Assembly (NCBI GenBank): GCA_031376285.1
Contig: JANMDN010000052.1
Span: forward strand, 1-64,000
Length of the DNA stretch: 64,000 bases
Direction of reading: 5' to 3'
From: JANMDN01 sp031376285
GTDB lineage: Bacteria > Actinomycetota > Thermoleophilia > Miltoncostaeales > Miltoncostaeaceae
Made by a program: the position numbers and the translations under genes. The notes under the pieces were generated by a model. The model made no database searches and was not told the DNA's origin. It saw only the letters and a list, made by a program, of their open reading frames with translations. Below are positions 1-8,061 of the stretch, piece by piece; positions within the stretch are counted from its first letter, which is position 1, and the number at the start of each line of letters is the position of its first letter.

Positions 1-141
1 GATATGCGGGCTGACACTGCGTTCTCTTGCGCGTCGGCTTGCGCCGACGCTTCAGACGGTGGGCGCACCTGGCGGTGCGTCCACCTGTGCTCGGTCTCGC
101 TCACCGGACCTTTCGACCACAATTCGGAATCAACCATCTAG
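1..141. repeat. CTAG-bounded dispersed element, copy A (cut by window edge)
   Basis: Right part of a dispersed element; its left end lies outside the window. It shares with copy C (23603-23826) the hairpin GCGTCGG..CCGACGC, the hairpin GCGCACC..GGTGCGT and the core GCTCGGTCTCGCTC. It ends in CTAG at 138-141, and the mrdA stop codon (TAG on the minus strand) lies inside that CTAG. No transposase is present, so this looks like a small non-autonomous element or a structured 3'-end element. Confidence 0.7.
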
Positions 142-2228
142 TTCCCCGCCTGCTCGGCGGGGTTGCCGCAGTCCTTCTTCGGGTCGACCTTCACACCCTT
201 CCCGGCAAGGAAGGTTGTGATCGTCTGGCACACCACAGGCGCCGCGACGCTGGCTCCGGTCCCGGCCTTCGCGATCACCACGGCAACGACAATCTGCGGC
301 GTTCCATCGGCAGGCGCGTATCCGACGAACCACCCGTGGTCCTTGTCGTTGACGAGTTTCGTCTCGGTGACAACGACTCGTTTGCCGTTCACAATCTTTG
401 TCACCTTGAACGTACGCTCGACGAAGTTCTCGGCGGTGCCTGTCTTACCCGCGACCTTTGCGCCGGCTGGGAGATTCTGGAAGACATTGCGCGCCGTTCC
501 TTCCGGGCCGTTTGCGACCTGATAGAGGCCTCGGCGGATCGCGGCCCACGTCTCAGGCTTGGGCGCGCGACCGTCTCCGAGCTGCACGGGCCGCTTGTCG
601 ACCTGGCCCGTGAAGTCCACGACTGTCGATTTGTCGGAAGCGACAACCTTACGGATGACGCGCGGTTTCACGAGGTCACCGCCGTTTGCGATCGCCGCGA
701 ACGCGACAGCCTGCTGGAGCGGGCTCACCCGAACGTACCCTTGGCCGACCGAGAGATTGATCGCGTCACCAGGTCGCCAGTCGCGGTCGGTGGGCACGGC
801 GCTGTTTGCGAACGCCGCTATCTTGTACGCATGGTCAGGCACGAGACCCGCGGTCTCCTGACCGATGTCAAGACCCGTTGCCTGACCGTAGCCAAAGGCG
901 CGAACCCAGTCCTGGATGGCCGTGGTCTCGTCGTTCTTCGTCGCCTCGTACGAGTCGGCGGCGAGGTTGTAGAAGTAGGTGTCGCACGACACCTCGAGCG
1001 CTCCGGAAAGCGCCACATCACTGTGGAACTCGTCTCTGAAGTTCTTCCAGTCTCGGTCGTACAGCGTGACTCTTGAGGGACACGCGCGGACGTCGGAAGG
1101 TCCGACGTAGCCTGACTCAACGTAGCCGGTAGCCGTGAACGGTTTGAAGGTCGAACCCGGCGGGTACTCGCCTGAGATCGCCTTGTTTGCGAGTGGTTTG
1201 CCGGGGTTTAGCTGGATTGCCCGCAACTCCCGCGCGTTGCCGGTCACGTAGGTGGTCGGATCGAAGCTCGGGATCGACGCCATCCCGAGGATGTCGCCCG
1301 TGTTTGGGTCCATCGCGATTCCGGCGCCACCTGGGGATCCGGCACGCGCGACCTGGACCGCGATGGCGTCCTGGAGGACCTCGTTGACGTTGTTGTCGAT
1401 GGTGAGCTGGACCGTCTTACCCGCGACGGCCGGCTTCGCGGATACGGGACCCGCACCGACGACCTCGCCGTTCGAGTTGACCTCGACCTGGCGCTCTCCG
1501 ACACGGCCGCGAAGGTAGTCCTCGAACTTTCCTTCGATACCGCCCTGGCCGACCTCCTCGGTGCCCGAATAGCCCCGTCGCTTGTAGTCGCGCAGGTCGT
1601 CTTTGGTGATGGCGTTGACGATGCCGAGGATCTGCGCGGCGAGTGGCCCCTCCGGGTAACTGCGCACGTACGAGTTCTGGAGACCGATACCGGGGAACGT
1701 GCGCTGGCGCTCGGAGAGGTAGTTGACGACCGAGGGTTTTGCATCCTTGACGACCACGATCTCGCGCAGCGGCGTCGCCTGAGCGCCTTTGCGGAAGTCC
1801 AGGATGAAGTCCGCGGGGCCCTCGCCGGCGACGCGAGCGAGTCGTGTGAGGGTCCGTTTGCCGGCCGCGTCGGGCTCGCCAGGAATGGTGTTTCCCTCGG
1901 AGTCCTTCTTGTCGCCTTGCTTCCAACCGAGTTCCGTTGGCCGCGCCGTGACGTTCAGCACCTGCCGATTGGTGACGAGAAACCGGCCTTTGCGGTCCTG
2001 GATCGCGCCACGCGGGGGCTCGTCGAAGATGCGCCGGTAGCGGTTCTCGTTCGCCTGTCGGGTGTAGTCGCCGCTCGAGACGACCTGCAAGAACCAGAGT
2101 CGCAGGATGAGCAGGCCCACCACGGCGATCGCGGCTGCGGCGAGGATCGCGAGGCGAAGCCCAAGCACCGGCGCAGAGCCCGGTGAACGGCCCCCCGGCC
2201 GGCCGGTGAAGGATTGAAAGGTGGGCAC
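138..2228 (-). CDS. mrdA: Penicillin-binding protein 2, elongasome transpeptidase
   Basis: 696-residue class B PBP that cross-links peptidoglycan during side-wall growth with MreBCD. One N-terminal membrane segment (about 24-50) is followed by the dimerisation domain (about 60-260) and the transpeptidase domain. Catalytic motifs are visible: STFK at 359-362, SCD at 414-416 (the SxD form usual in PBP2) and KTG at 595-597. GTG start, 6 bp after the mreD stop and with no clear Shine-Dalgarno, so probably translated in the mreB-mreC-mreD-mrdA operon. The stop codon lies in the terminal CTAG of the repeat at 1-141. RodA, the usual next gene, would be outside the window. Family assignment is secure. 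Confidence 0.96.
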   Translation of the reverse strand: MPTFQSFTGRPGGRSPGSAPVLGLRLAILAAAAIAVVGLLILRLWFLQVVSSGDYTRQANENRYRRIFDEPPRGAIQDRKGRFLVTNRQVLNVTARPTELGWKQGDKKDSEGNTIPGEPDAAGKRTLTRLARVAGEGPADFILDFRKGAQATPLREIVVVKDAKPSVVNYLSERQRTFPGIGLQNSYVRSYPEGPLAAQILGIVNAITKDDLRDYKRRGYSGTEEVGQGGIEGKFEDYLRGRVGERQVEVNSNGEVVGAGPVSAKPAVAGKTVQLTIDNNVNEVLQDAIAVQVARAGSPGGAGIAMDPNTGDILGMASIPSFDPTTYVTGNARELRAIQLNPGKPLANKAISGEYPPGSTFKPFTATGYVESGYVGPSDVRACPSRVTLYDRDWKNFRDEFHSDVALSGALEVSCDTYFYNLAADSYEATKNDETTAIQDWVRAFGYGQATGLDIGQETAGLVPDHAYKIAAFANSAVPTDRDWRPGDAINLSVGQGYVRVSPLQQAVAFAAIANGGDLVKPRVIRKVVASDKSTVVDFTGQVDKRPVQLGDGRAPKPETWAAIRRGLYQVANGPEGTARNVFQNLPAGAKVAGKTGTAENFVERTFKVTKIVNGKRVVVTETKLVNDKDHGWFVGYAPADGTPQIVVAVVIAKAGTGASVAAPVVCQTITTFLAGKGVKVDPKKDCGNPAEQAGN

Positions 2229-2234
2229 GTCCCG

Positions 2235-2798
2235 CTACCCGCCCATGAACGGCTCGACCACGCGGGGCGAACCCATAACACGATCGGCCGCCGCGAGGAG
2301 TGGCGAAGCGACAAGCACCGTGAGGGCCACCGTCGGCACGAGCATGCCCGTTAAGAACGCTGGGCCCGAAACGCTCGAACCGAGCAGCAGCTGCACCCCG
2401 AGGAGCGCGATCTGGGCGGCGGCGGTCATCGCGATGATGCGAAGGAGCGGCGTCATGAGGCCTGAGGGGCGCGGGCCCGACGCGAAGCGGCCGCTGAAGG
2501 CACCCACACTGAGATAGACGAGGGCAAGCACTCCCAGCGTGCCGCTCGGCGTCGCCAGCTCGACCGCAAGACCCGCGAAGAATCCGGCGAGCGTCCCAAC
2601 GAGTGGCCCTCGGTACCACCCCGCCGCGGCGACGGCCACGATGACGAGATCAGCCATCCCGTCGGCAACGCGCAGATATGGGAGAAGCGCGATCTGGATA
2701 ACGACCGCAAGGAGCAACAGGGCGCTGAGGGCAAGCAGGCGCCGTCCGACCGATGCCTGAAGCGAGACGCTTTCGACGGTGGGCGCAATCCCGGTCAT
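2235..2798 (-). CDS. mreD: Rod shape-determining protein MreD
   Basis: 187-residue polytopic membrane protein of the elongasome. Long hydrophobic stretches suggest about five helices, for example residues 20-45 and 85-105. MreD sequences diverge strongly, so the call rests mainly on size, hydrophobicity and its place between mreC and mrdA. ATG overlaps the mreC stop (ATGA), indicating translational coupling. Confidence 0.88.
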   Translation of the reverse strand: MTGIAPTVESVSLQASVGRRLLALSALLLLAVVIQIALLPYLRVADGMADLVIVAVAAAGWYRGPLVGTLAGFFAGLAVELATPSGTLGVLALVYLSVGAFSGRFASGPRPSGLMTPLLRIIAMTAAAQIALLGVQLLLGSSVSGPAFLTGMLVPTVALTVLVASPLLAAADRVMGSPRVVEPFMGG

Positions 2799-3661
2799 CC
2801 GCGAGCCCTCCGCAGTGCCTCAGCGCTTACGGGTGCGAGAACCACGACCCGGTGCAAGGTCCGCCCCTCACTGAACGGCTCGACCTGGATCGACTGGAAG
2901 TCGTCGGACTCCTGACGTCCCACGCTCTGGACGCTCCCGACGGGGATGCCCCGTGGGTAGATGGACGGAAGTCCGGGATCGTTGAAGCCCGAGGTGAGCA
3001 CGACGTCTCCTCGGCGCACACGAAACTCTCGGGCGACGTTTCGAAGCAGCATCTGGCCATCCTCGATGGCCGTCAGCATTCCGGGGGGGCTCTGATCGTC
3101 GAGCACGTACGCACCCACCGCCGTGCCCCGCTCGGTGATGAAGCTCACGTCGGCCGCGTGCTCGGAGGCACCCGTCACAACCCCGACAAGCTCGGGGCGG
3201 GGCCCGTCGGGACCATCGCCGGCAGCCACCACGGGCGCGTTCACAACGACCCCATCAGCCGTCCCCACGTCGACGCGTACCTTGGGGTACCACGAACTCG
3301 TCGAGGCGCCGATGACATCGGCAAGAACGCGCTTGTAGCCGCCGGGAAGCTCGCTGCGAATACCGGCCAGGCGCTCGGCCTCGGCCAACCGGACCGTGTT
3401 GTCGCTTGCCTCGATCACTTGGGCGCGCAAGCGGTCGTTCTCACGCTTATAGCGAGCGGCCCGGTCGCGGGCATCGACGAGGCCGGTGAGCCAACCCCAG
3501 CCGTCACGAACCGGTTGAACCGCCTTCGACGCGAACGACTGGAGGGGGGCGATCACGCCGCCGACGTCGGCCTGAGCACCGTGCAGCGGCCCGGCCGTGT
3601 TCTCCCGGAAGTAGCCCGTGAACAGGCCCACCGAGACCACGACCAGCACGACCACAACCAC
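2795..3661 (-). CDS. mreC: Rod shape-determining protein MreC
   Basis: Bitopic elongasome scaffold: an N-terminal membrane helix rich in valine, a coiled coil at about residues 60-100 (heptad-like RYKRENDRLRAQV) and a periplasmic beta domain. 288 residues are counted from a GTG at 3661. The same frame stays open upstream to a stop at 3749-3751 and encodes a plausible basic tail before the helix (RRRIDPLGTPAHTSASRRR), but has no ATG, GTG or TTG there. A CTG at 3713-3715 lies 8 nt after AAGAAGGA, so the true start may be a CTG giving 18 more residues. Confidence 0.93.
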   Translation of the reverse strand: MVVVVLVVVSVGLFTGYFRENTAGPLHGAQADVGGVIAPLQSFASKAVQPVRDGWGWLTGLVDARDRAARYKRENDRLRAQVIEASDNTVRLAEAERLAGIRSELPGGYKRVLADVIGASTSSWYPKVRVDVGTADGVVVNAPVVAAGDGPDGPRPELVGVVTGASEHAADVSFITERGTAVGAYVLDDQSPPGMLTAIEDGQMLLRNVAREFRVRRGDVVLTSGFNDPGLPSIYPRGIPVGSVQSVGRQESDDFQSIQVEPFSEGRTLHRVVVLAPVSAEALRRARG

Positions 3662-3784
3662 GCGGCGAAGTATGATCCGTCGCCTGCTCGCGGATGTATG
3701 CGCCGGTGTTCCCAGTGGGTCGATCCTTCTTCGTCGTGTTGCCGCGCCTCACGCCGACTTGCCCCGGCGCGGCCTGGTGAGTTT

Positions 3785-4840
3785 CTAGTAGCGGTACGCG
3801 CGACGGTTGGCGTTGCGCCCACGCCGTCCACTTGACGACTTTCGCATAACCTCAAACTCCTCGAGCGAGCGACCGGAGCCGATCGCCACACAGGTGAGCG
3901 GAGAGTCTGCGATGTGAATTGGCATCTCGGTCTCCTGACGGAGGCGATCGTCGAGCCCCTGCAAGAGCGATCCGCCACCCGCCAGCATGATGCCACGATC
4001 CATGATGTCGGAGGCAAGCTCTGGCGGGGTGCGGTCGAGCGTGGACTTAACCGCGTCAACGATTTGCACGAGCGGCTCCTCGAGTGCTTCCCGAACCTCC
4101 TCCGATGAAAGCACGACCGTCTTCGGAAGACCGCTGATCATGTCGCGCCCTCGAATCTCGGCCTGCGCCTCTTCCTTGAGGCGAAACGCCGAGCCGATCT
4201 CAAGCTTGACTTCCTCGGAGGTCTGGCTCCCGATCATGAGCTTGTGCTCCTTCTTCACGTAGCTGATGATCGCCTCATCCAGCTCGTCACCACCAACCCT
4301 GATCGACTGCGCAACGACGATCCCGCCCAGCGAAATCACGGCAACCTCGGTCGTGCCACCCCCGATGTCGACGATCATGCTGCCGGTCGGCTCGGCGACG
4401 GGCAGCCCGGCTCCGATGGCGGCAGCCATCGGTTCCTCGATGAGGTACGCCTGGCGCGCCCCCGCCGACAGCGTCGCCTCCTCGACCGCCCGCTTTTCGA
4501 CGCCGGTCACCCCCGACGGCACGCAGACGACGACCCGTGGGTGGGCCCAACGGTTCTGGTGCACCTTGTGGATGAAGTGACGAAGCATCTGCTCGGTCAC
4601 GTCGAAGTCGGCGATGACCCCGTCCTTGAGGGGACGAATCGCCTGGATATTGCCCGGTGTCCGCCCGAGCATGCGCTTGGCCTCGATACCGACCGCGTGC
4701 ACCTCATTGGTGCGCGAGTCGATGGCGACGACCGAGGGTTCTGACAGCACGATGCCGCGGCCTCGGACGTACACGAGGGTGTTGGCGGTCCCGAGATCGA
4801 CGGCCATGTCACGGCCGCCGAAGCCGGTGATGTAGTTCAT
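3785..4840 (-). CDS. mreB: Rod shape-determining actin homologue MreB
   Basis: 351-residue bacterial actin that organises lateral wall synthesis. The phosphate-1 loop is visible as DLGTANTLVY near residue 15, phosphate-2 as DIGGGTTEVAV near 165, and the adenosine motif as GGGSLLQG near 295. It heads the mreB-mreC-mreD-mrdA operon; 157 bp separate it from maf upstream, room for its own promoter, though I see no convincing -35/-10 pair. Presence of MreB implies a rod-shaped ancestor and lateral growth rather than the polar growth of mycobacteria. The basic C-terminal tail is rich in arginine. Confidence 0.97.
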   Translation of the reverse strand: MNYITGFGGRDMAVDLGTANTLVYVRGRGIVLSEPSVVAIDSRTNEVHAVGIEAKRMLGRTPGNIQAIRPLKDGVIADFDVTEQMLRHFIHKVHQNRWAHPRVVVCVPSGVTGVEKRAVEEATLSAGARQAYLIEEPMAAAIGAGLPVAEPTGSMIVDIGGGTTEVAVISLGGIVVAQSIRVGGDELDEAIISYVKKEHKLMIGSQTSEEVKLEIGSAFRLKEEAQAEIRGRDMISGLPKTVVLSSEEVREALEEPLVQIVDAVKSTLDRTPPELASDIMDRGIMLAGGGSLLQGLDDRLRQETEMPIHIADSPLTCVAIGSGRSLEEFEVMRKSSSGRRGRNANRRAYRY

Positions 4841-4997
4841 CAGGCCGATGGTTCCGCCCCCGTTCGTGCGATGTGCAGGAAAGCCCTGCCGCGGAGACTA
4901 CGCCGATCGGTGACAGAGCCGATCCCGCGTTGTCGGTCTACGGTACCGGGGATCGTCCAGGCGCGCCAGGACGTCGCAAGGACCCGCAGGATGGATC

Positions 4998-5567
4998 TCA
5001 CCGCGGCGCCTTGATTCCAAGCTCCGTCATCGCGTCGAGCAGCGCCGATACCGGGAGACCGACGACGTTCGAGTAGTCGCCGTGAACGTCCCCAACAAGC
5101 GACATCCCCGCGCCCTGGATCGCGTAGCCCCCCGCTCGACCTCGCCATTCCCCGGTCGCCACGTAGTTGGTCACTGCACGCTCGGAGAGATCCCGAAATT
5201 GCACGCGCGTTCGTACCGTCCGGGCCGCCTCGGCGCTGCCGGCAACGAGGCACAGCGCCGAAACCACGGCATGCTCCCGGCCGGCGAGCGACGCGAGCAT
5301 CGATCGCGCGTCGCCTTCGTCATCAGGCGAGCCGAGCGATTGCCCATCGAGAATCACCACGGTATCGACACCGAGCACCGCGGCACCGCCCGAAGCCCGG
5401 GCAGCAGCCACGTTGCGGGCCTTCCCTGCCGCGTTCGTTTGGGCAAGCGACACCGGATCCGCGCCCCGCTCCCGCTCAATAAATGCGCTCACGACGACGC
5501 GGAAGTCAACTCCGATGGCCGTCAGGATGGCCCGCCGCTGCGGCGACCTCGAGGCAAGGATCAGCAT
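4998..5567 (-). CDS. maf: Maf-family nucleoside triphosphate pyrophosphatase
   Basis: 189-residue Maf/YhdE-type protein that hydrolyses non-canonical or modified nucleotides (dTTP/UTP class in related enzymes). The N-terminal signature LASRSPQRR (4-12), the GVDTVV strand near residue 66 and the GGYAIQG motif near 147 are the family landmarks. ATG start without a clear Shine-Dalgarno. It stands between ndk and mreB, a common neighbourhood for maf next to rod-shape genes. Confidence 0.93.
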   Translation of the reverse strand: MLILASRSPQRRAILTAIGVDFRVVVSAFIERERGADPVSLAQTNAAGKARNVAAARASGGAAVLGVDTVVILDGQSLGSPDDEGDARSMLASLAGREHAVVSALCLVAGSAEAARTVRTRVQFRDLSERAVTNYVATGEWRGRAGGYAIQGAGMSLVGDVHGDYSNVVGLPVSALLDAMTELGIKAPR

Positions 5568-5634
5568 TCAACGAGCCAGCGAGATCGCGCAAGCGTCGGC
5601 ACCTGGCCGTCCGCATTTCGTATCGTGGAACGGT

Positions 5635-5647
5635 GGTGCCTGGCACC
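5635..5647. repeat. Short palindrome in the maf-ndk gap
   Basis: GGTGCCTGGCACC is a 13-bp palindrome in the 187-bp gap between ndk and maf. Similar sequences recur at 41058-41152, so it may belong to a REP-like palindrome class. The gap shows no supported gene. Confidence 0.4.
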
Positions 5648-5754
5648 GATTCCTCGCATCGTGAGACATCGTGTCTGACCGTGACTCCGCGATGAGGCCA
5701 CGGCCGGTCATCCGGCGCGATGGCGCCCGGTCGCCAGTAGCTCGCCCGCGGGCG

Positions 5755-6177
5755 TCAGCTGAGGATCTCTCCGGAGGAGAAATGGATGCCGAGCTCGCGT
5801 GCTGCGGACTCCACGGCGTCCGATCCGTGGATCACGTTCTCGCCGAGCTCGAACGCGAAATCGCCGCGAATCGTGCCAGGGGCAGAGTCTTTCGGGTTCG
5901 TCGCGCCCATCATCGACCGTAGGACGGCGATTGTGCCCGGCCCGCCCTCGACGGCCATCATCACGACGGGGCCCGAGGTGATGAACTCGACCAGCTCGCC
6001 GAAGAACGGCTTCTCGCTGTGCTCGCCGTAGTGCTCCTGCGCCGCTTGCCGCGACATCACCGTCTTCTTCATCCCGACGACCCGAAATCCGCGACGCTCG
6101 ATGCGGCTAATGATCTCACCGGTAAGGCCGCGAACGACCCCGTCGGGCTTGACCATGACAAACGAGCGTTCAATCAC
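5755..6177 (-). CDS. ndk: Nucleoside diphosphate kinase
   Basis: 140 residues, the normal length. Transfers the gamma phosphate from ATP to NDPs through a phosphohistidine; the catalytic His117 sits in ENVIHGSD. The KPDGVVRG motif (10-17) and the NPKDSAPGTIRGD loop (94-106) are intact. The start codon overlaps the stop of the upstream zinc-ribbon gene (ATGA), so the two are coupled at the end of the tig-to-ndk run. Confidence 0.97.
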   Translation of the reverse strand: MIERSFVMVKPDGVVRGLTGEIISRIERRGFRVVGMKKTVMSRQAAQEHYGEHSEKPFFGELVEFITSGPVVMMAVEGGPGTIAVLRSMMGATNPKDSAPGTIRGDFAFELGENVIHGSDAVESAARELGIHFSSGEILS

Positions 6178-6686
6178 TTGATGACCTCAGGGTTTCGTCG
6201 ACCGGACCCGCCCGACATTGCGGGCGGCGCGGCGGTCTCGCAGTAGGGGCAGAGTTTCCAACGGGGATCGAGCGGGCGGCTGCACCGCAAGCATGGCTCG
6301 CGGAGCTTCCTCAGACACGCAGGGCAGGCGAGGTAATCGCGCTCCACCGGGTAGTCGCAGTCTGGACAATGGGCGCCGTAGCTCTGACGTTCGAGCGCTT
6401 CGAGGCCCAGCTGACGCTCACGCGCATCAGCGAGGTACTCCGGTGGGCGAAGGACCATGTAGATGATCGGCCCGAAAAACGGCATGACGAGCGAGAGCAG
6501 GGTGAAAAAGCCGACAAGCCCAGGAGCATCGGTGCGCTTCGAGGCATCTCGGTAGACCCAGAACGCGAGCCCGATCCAGAGCGCGAACAGGAACACGAAA
6601 AAGGCAAGGAGATAGAACGTCCCCAGCCCCGAGTCGAAGAAGTTGAAAACTCTGTCGAATGGATTGCCTTGCGTTGCCGCCAGCAC
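6174..6686 (-). CDS. Double zinc-ribbon membrane protein, function unknown
   Basis: 170 residues from a GTG at 6686, chosen because it follows the folC stop by 19 bp and has GAGGGAG 11 nt upstream. Two membrane helices (about 17-40 and 53-75, the second ending FGPIIYMVLRP) resemble phospholipase D N-terminal-type membrane modules. The C-terminal half has four CxxC knuckles (CPDC, CPAC, CLRC, CPYC), a double zinc ribbon. Known as a recurrent actinobacterial architecture of unknown function; located between folC and ndk and overlapping ndk by 4 bp. Confidence 0.8.
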   Translation of the reverse strand: MLAATQGNPFDRVFNFFDSGLGTFYLLAFFVFLFALWIGLAFWVYRDASKRTDAPGLVGFFTLLSLVMPFFGPIIYMVLRPPEYLADARERQLGLEALERQSYGAHCPDCDYPVERDYLACPACLRKLREPCLRCSRPLDPRWKLCPYCETAAPPAMSGGSGRRNPEVIK

Positions 6687-6705
6687 GTCGTCAGCGTCTC
6701 CCTCG

Positions 6706-8061
6706 TCAGACCGCGAAGTCGATCTCGCCCAGAATCGACGGGATGCTAGCACCGGCCCCGTCGCCGATCTGCAATCGGCGTCGCAGGTCACCAAGGAGGT
6801 ACAGGGATCCGCAGACCAGCACGAGGCCCGCGGCCCCCGCGACATGACGGGCCAGATCGAGCGCCGCCGTCGGATCCGGTTCGATCACGCACCGGCCTCC
6901 AAGGGCGCTTACCTGATTGGCGACAAGCGATGGGTCGATGGCCCGGGCGTGGTGGGATCTGGTGGCGATGATCGTCGAGGCACGACCGACGATCGGCGCG
7001 ACCATTGCGGGAAGGTCCTTGTCGTCGAGCACCGACATGACGACGACGATGGGGCGTTCGGCGGGCTCGTCGAGGCTGTCGACGAGCGCCGCAATGCCGG
7101 CGGGGTTGTGCGCGCCGTCAAGCATCACCTCGGGTTGTCCCGGAAAGCGCTCCATGCGGCCGGGCACGCGAACCGCCCTGAGCGCGTCGCGGAGCGATCC
7201 CACTTCGAGGGGCCGGCCAAGCACACAGTCTGCCGCCGCGAGGGCGAGTGCGAGGTTGTCGTGTTGGAACTGGCCCTCGATCCCCAGGGTGAGGGGCCCG
7301 TATGCGCCAATTGGGGTGCGCACGTGCAGACCGTTCTCCCGAACGTCGACGGTGATGTCGCGCCCGTAGGTCGCCGCGTGGAGGTCGCGGCGGCGCATCT
7401 CGACGTCGACGGCGACCGCGGCCGCTGGGCTTAGCCTCCCGACGCGCAGACGGTCGAAGCCGTCACGACAGACGGCGAGCTTCTCCGCCGTGATCGAGGC
7501 TTCGTCCTCGCCGAGCAGTTCGGTGTGGTCTCGGCTCACGTTGGTCAAGGCAACGACGGGACGCGCGCTGAGGCGACCGCTCGGGCTGCGCACCGCTGTT
7601 CGCGGGAGAACGTTCGTCGCGTCGTAGCGTCCACCGAGGCCGGCCTCAACCACGACGACGTCGACCTTCGCCTCGGCAACGACGACGAACGCGGCTGCGG
7701 TCAACACTTCGAACTGGGTGACCCCTTCTCCGTCGAGGGCGGCCGCACCGTCACGAACGCGTCCGATCGCGGCGCCGAAGCGTTCGCCGTCAACGGCACG
7801 CCCGTCGACCTCGATCCGTTCGTTCCAACCGATGACGTGCGGCGAGACGTAGGCCCCGACGGTAAGACCCTGGCTGCGCAGGGCGGCGGCCGTCAGCCGG
7901 GTGGTTGACGTCTTGCCGTTCGTGCCGACGATGTGGACCGACGGCTGGCGGCGCTGCGGATCTCCGAGACGGTGGAGCAGCTCCCGCATGCGCTCGAGCC
8001 CGAAGCGCATCCCGAGGATCGCCCGCGACTCGACGTAGTCGATCGCTTCGCGTTCGTTCAC
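6706..8061 (-). CDS. folC: Folylpolyglutamate synthase / dihydrofolate synthase
   Basis: 451-residue Mur-ligase-type enzyme that adds glutamate to folates. The ATP loop GTNGKTSTTR lies at 46-55, the folate loop SPHVIGWNERI near 78, and the C-terminal ligase domain begins near 300 (MLDGAHNPAG). Start overlaps the valS stop (ATGA). A valS-folC pair downstream of clpX is a frequent arrangement. Confidence 0.95.
   Translation of the reverse strand: MNEREAIDYVESRAILGMRFGLERMRELLHRLGDPQRRQPSVHIVGTNGKTSTTRLTAAALRSQGLTVGAYVSPHVIGWNERIEVDGRAVDGERFGAAIGRVRDGAAALDGEGVTQFEVLTAAAFVVVAEAKVDVVVVEAGLGGRYDATNVLPRTAVRSPSGRLSARPVVALTNVSRDHTELLGEDEASITAEKLAVCRDGFDRLRVGRLSPAAAVAVDVEMRRRDLHAATYGRDITVDVRENGLHVRTPIGAYGPLTLGIEGQFQHDNLALALAAADCVLGRPLEVGSLRDALRAVRVPGRMERFPGQPEVMLDGAHNPAGIAALVDSLDEPAERPIVVVMSVLDDKDLPAMVAPIVGRASTIIATRSHHARAIDPSLVANQVSALGGRCVIEPDPTAALDLARHVAGAAGLVLVCGSLYLLGDLRRRLQIGDGAGASIPSILGEIDFAV

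Noticed and set aside
27..1076. Long plus-strand open frame opposite mrdA
   Set aside because: It lies opposite the conserved transpeptidase domain; its sequence is Arg/Val-rich with no motif, as expected for the complement of GC-rich coding DNA.
4841..4997. Terminator hairpin GATCGG/CCGATC between maf and mreB
   Set aside because: Only a 6-bp stem without U-tract; too common in GC-rich DNA to call.
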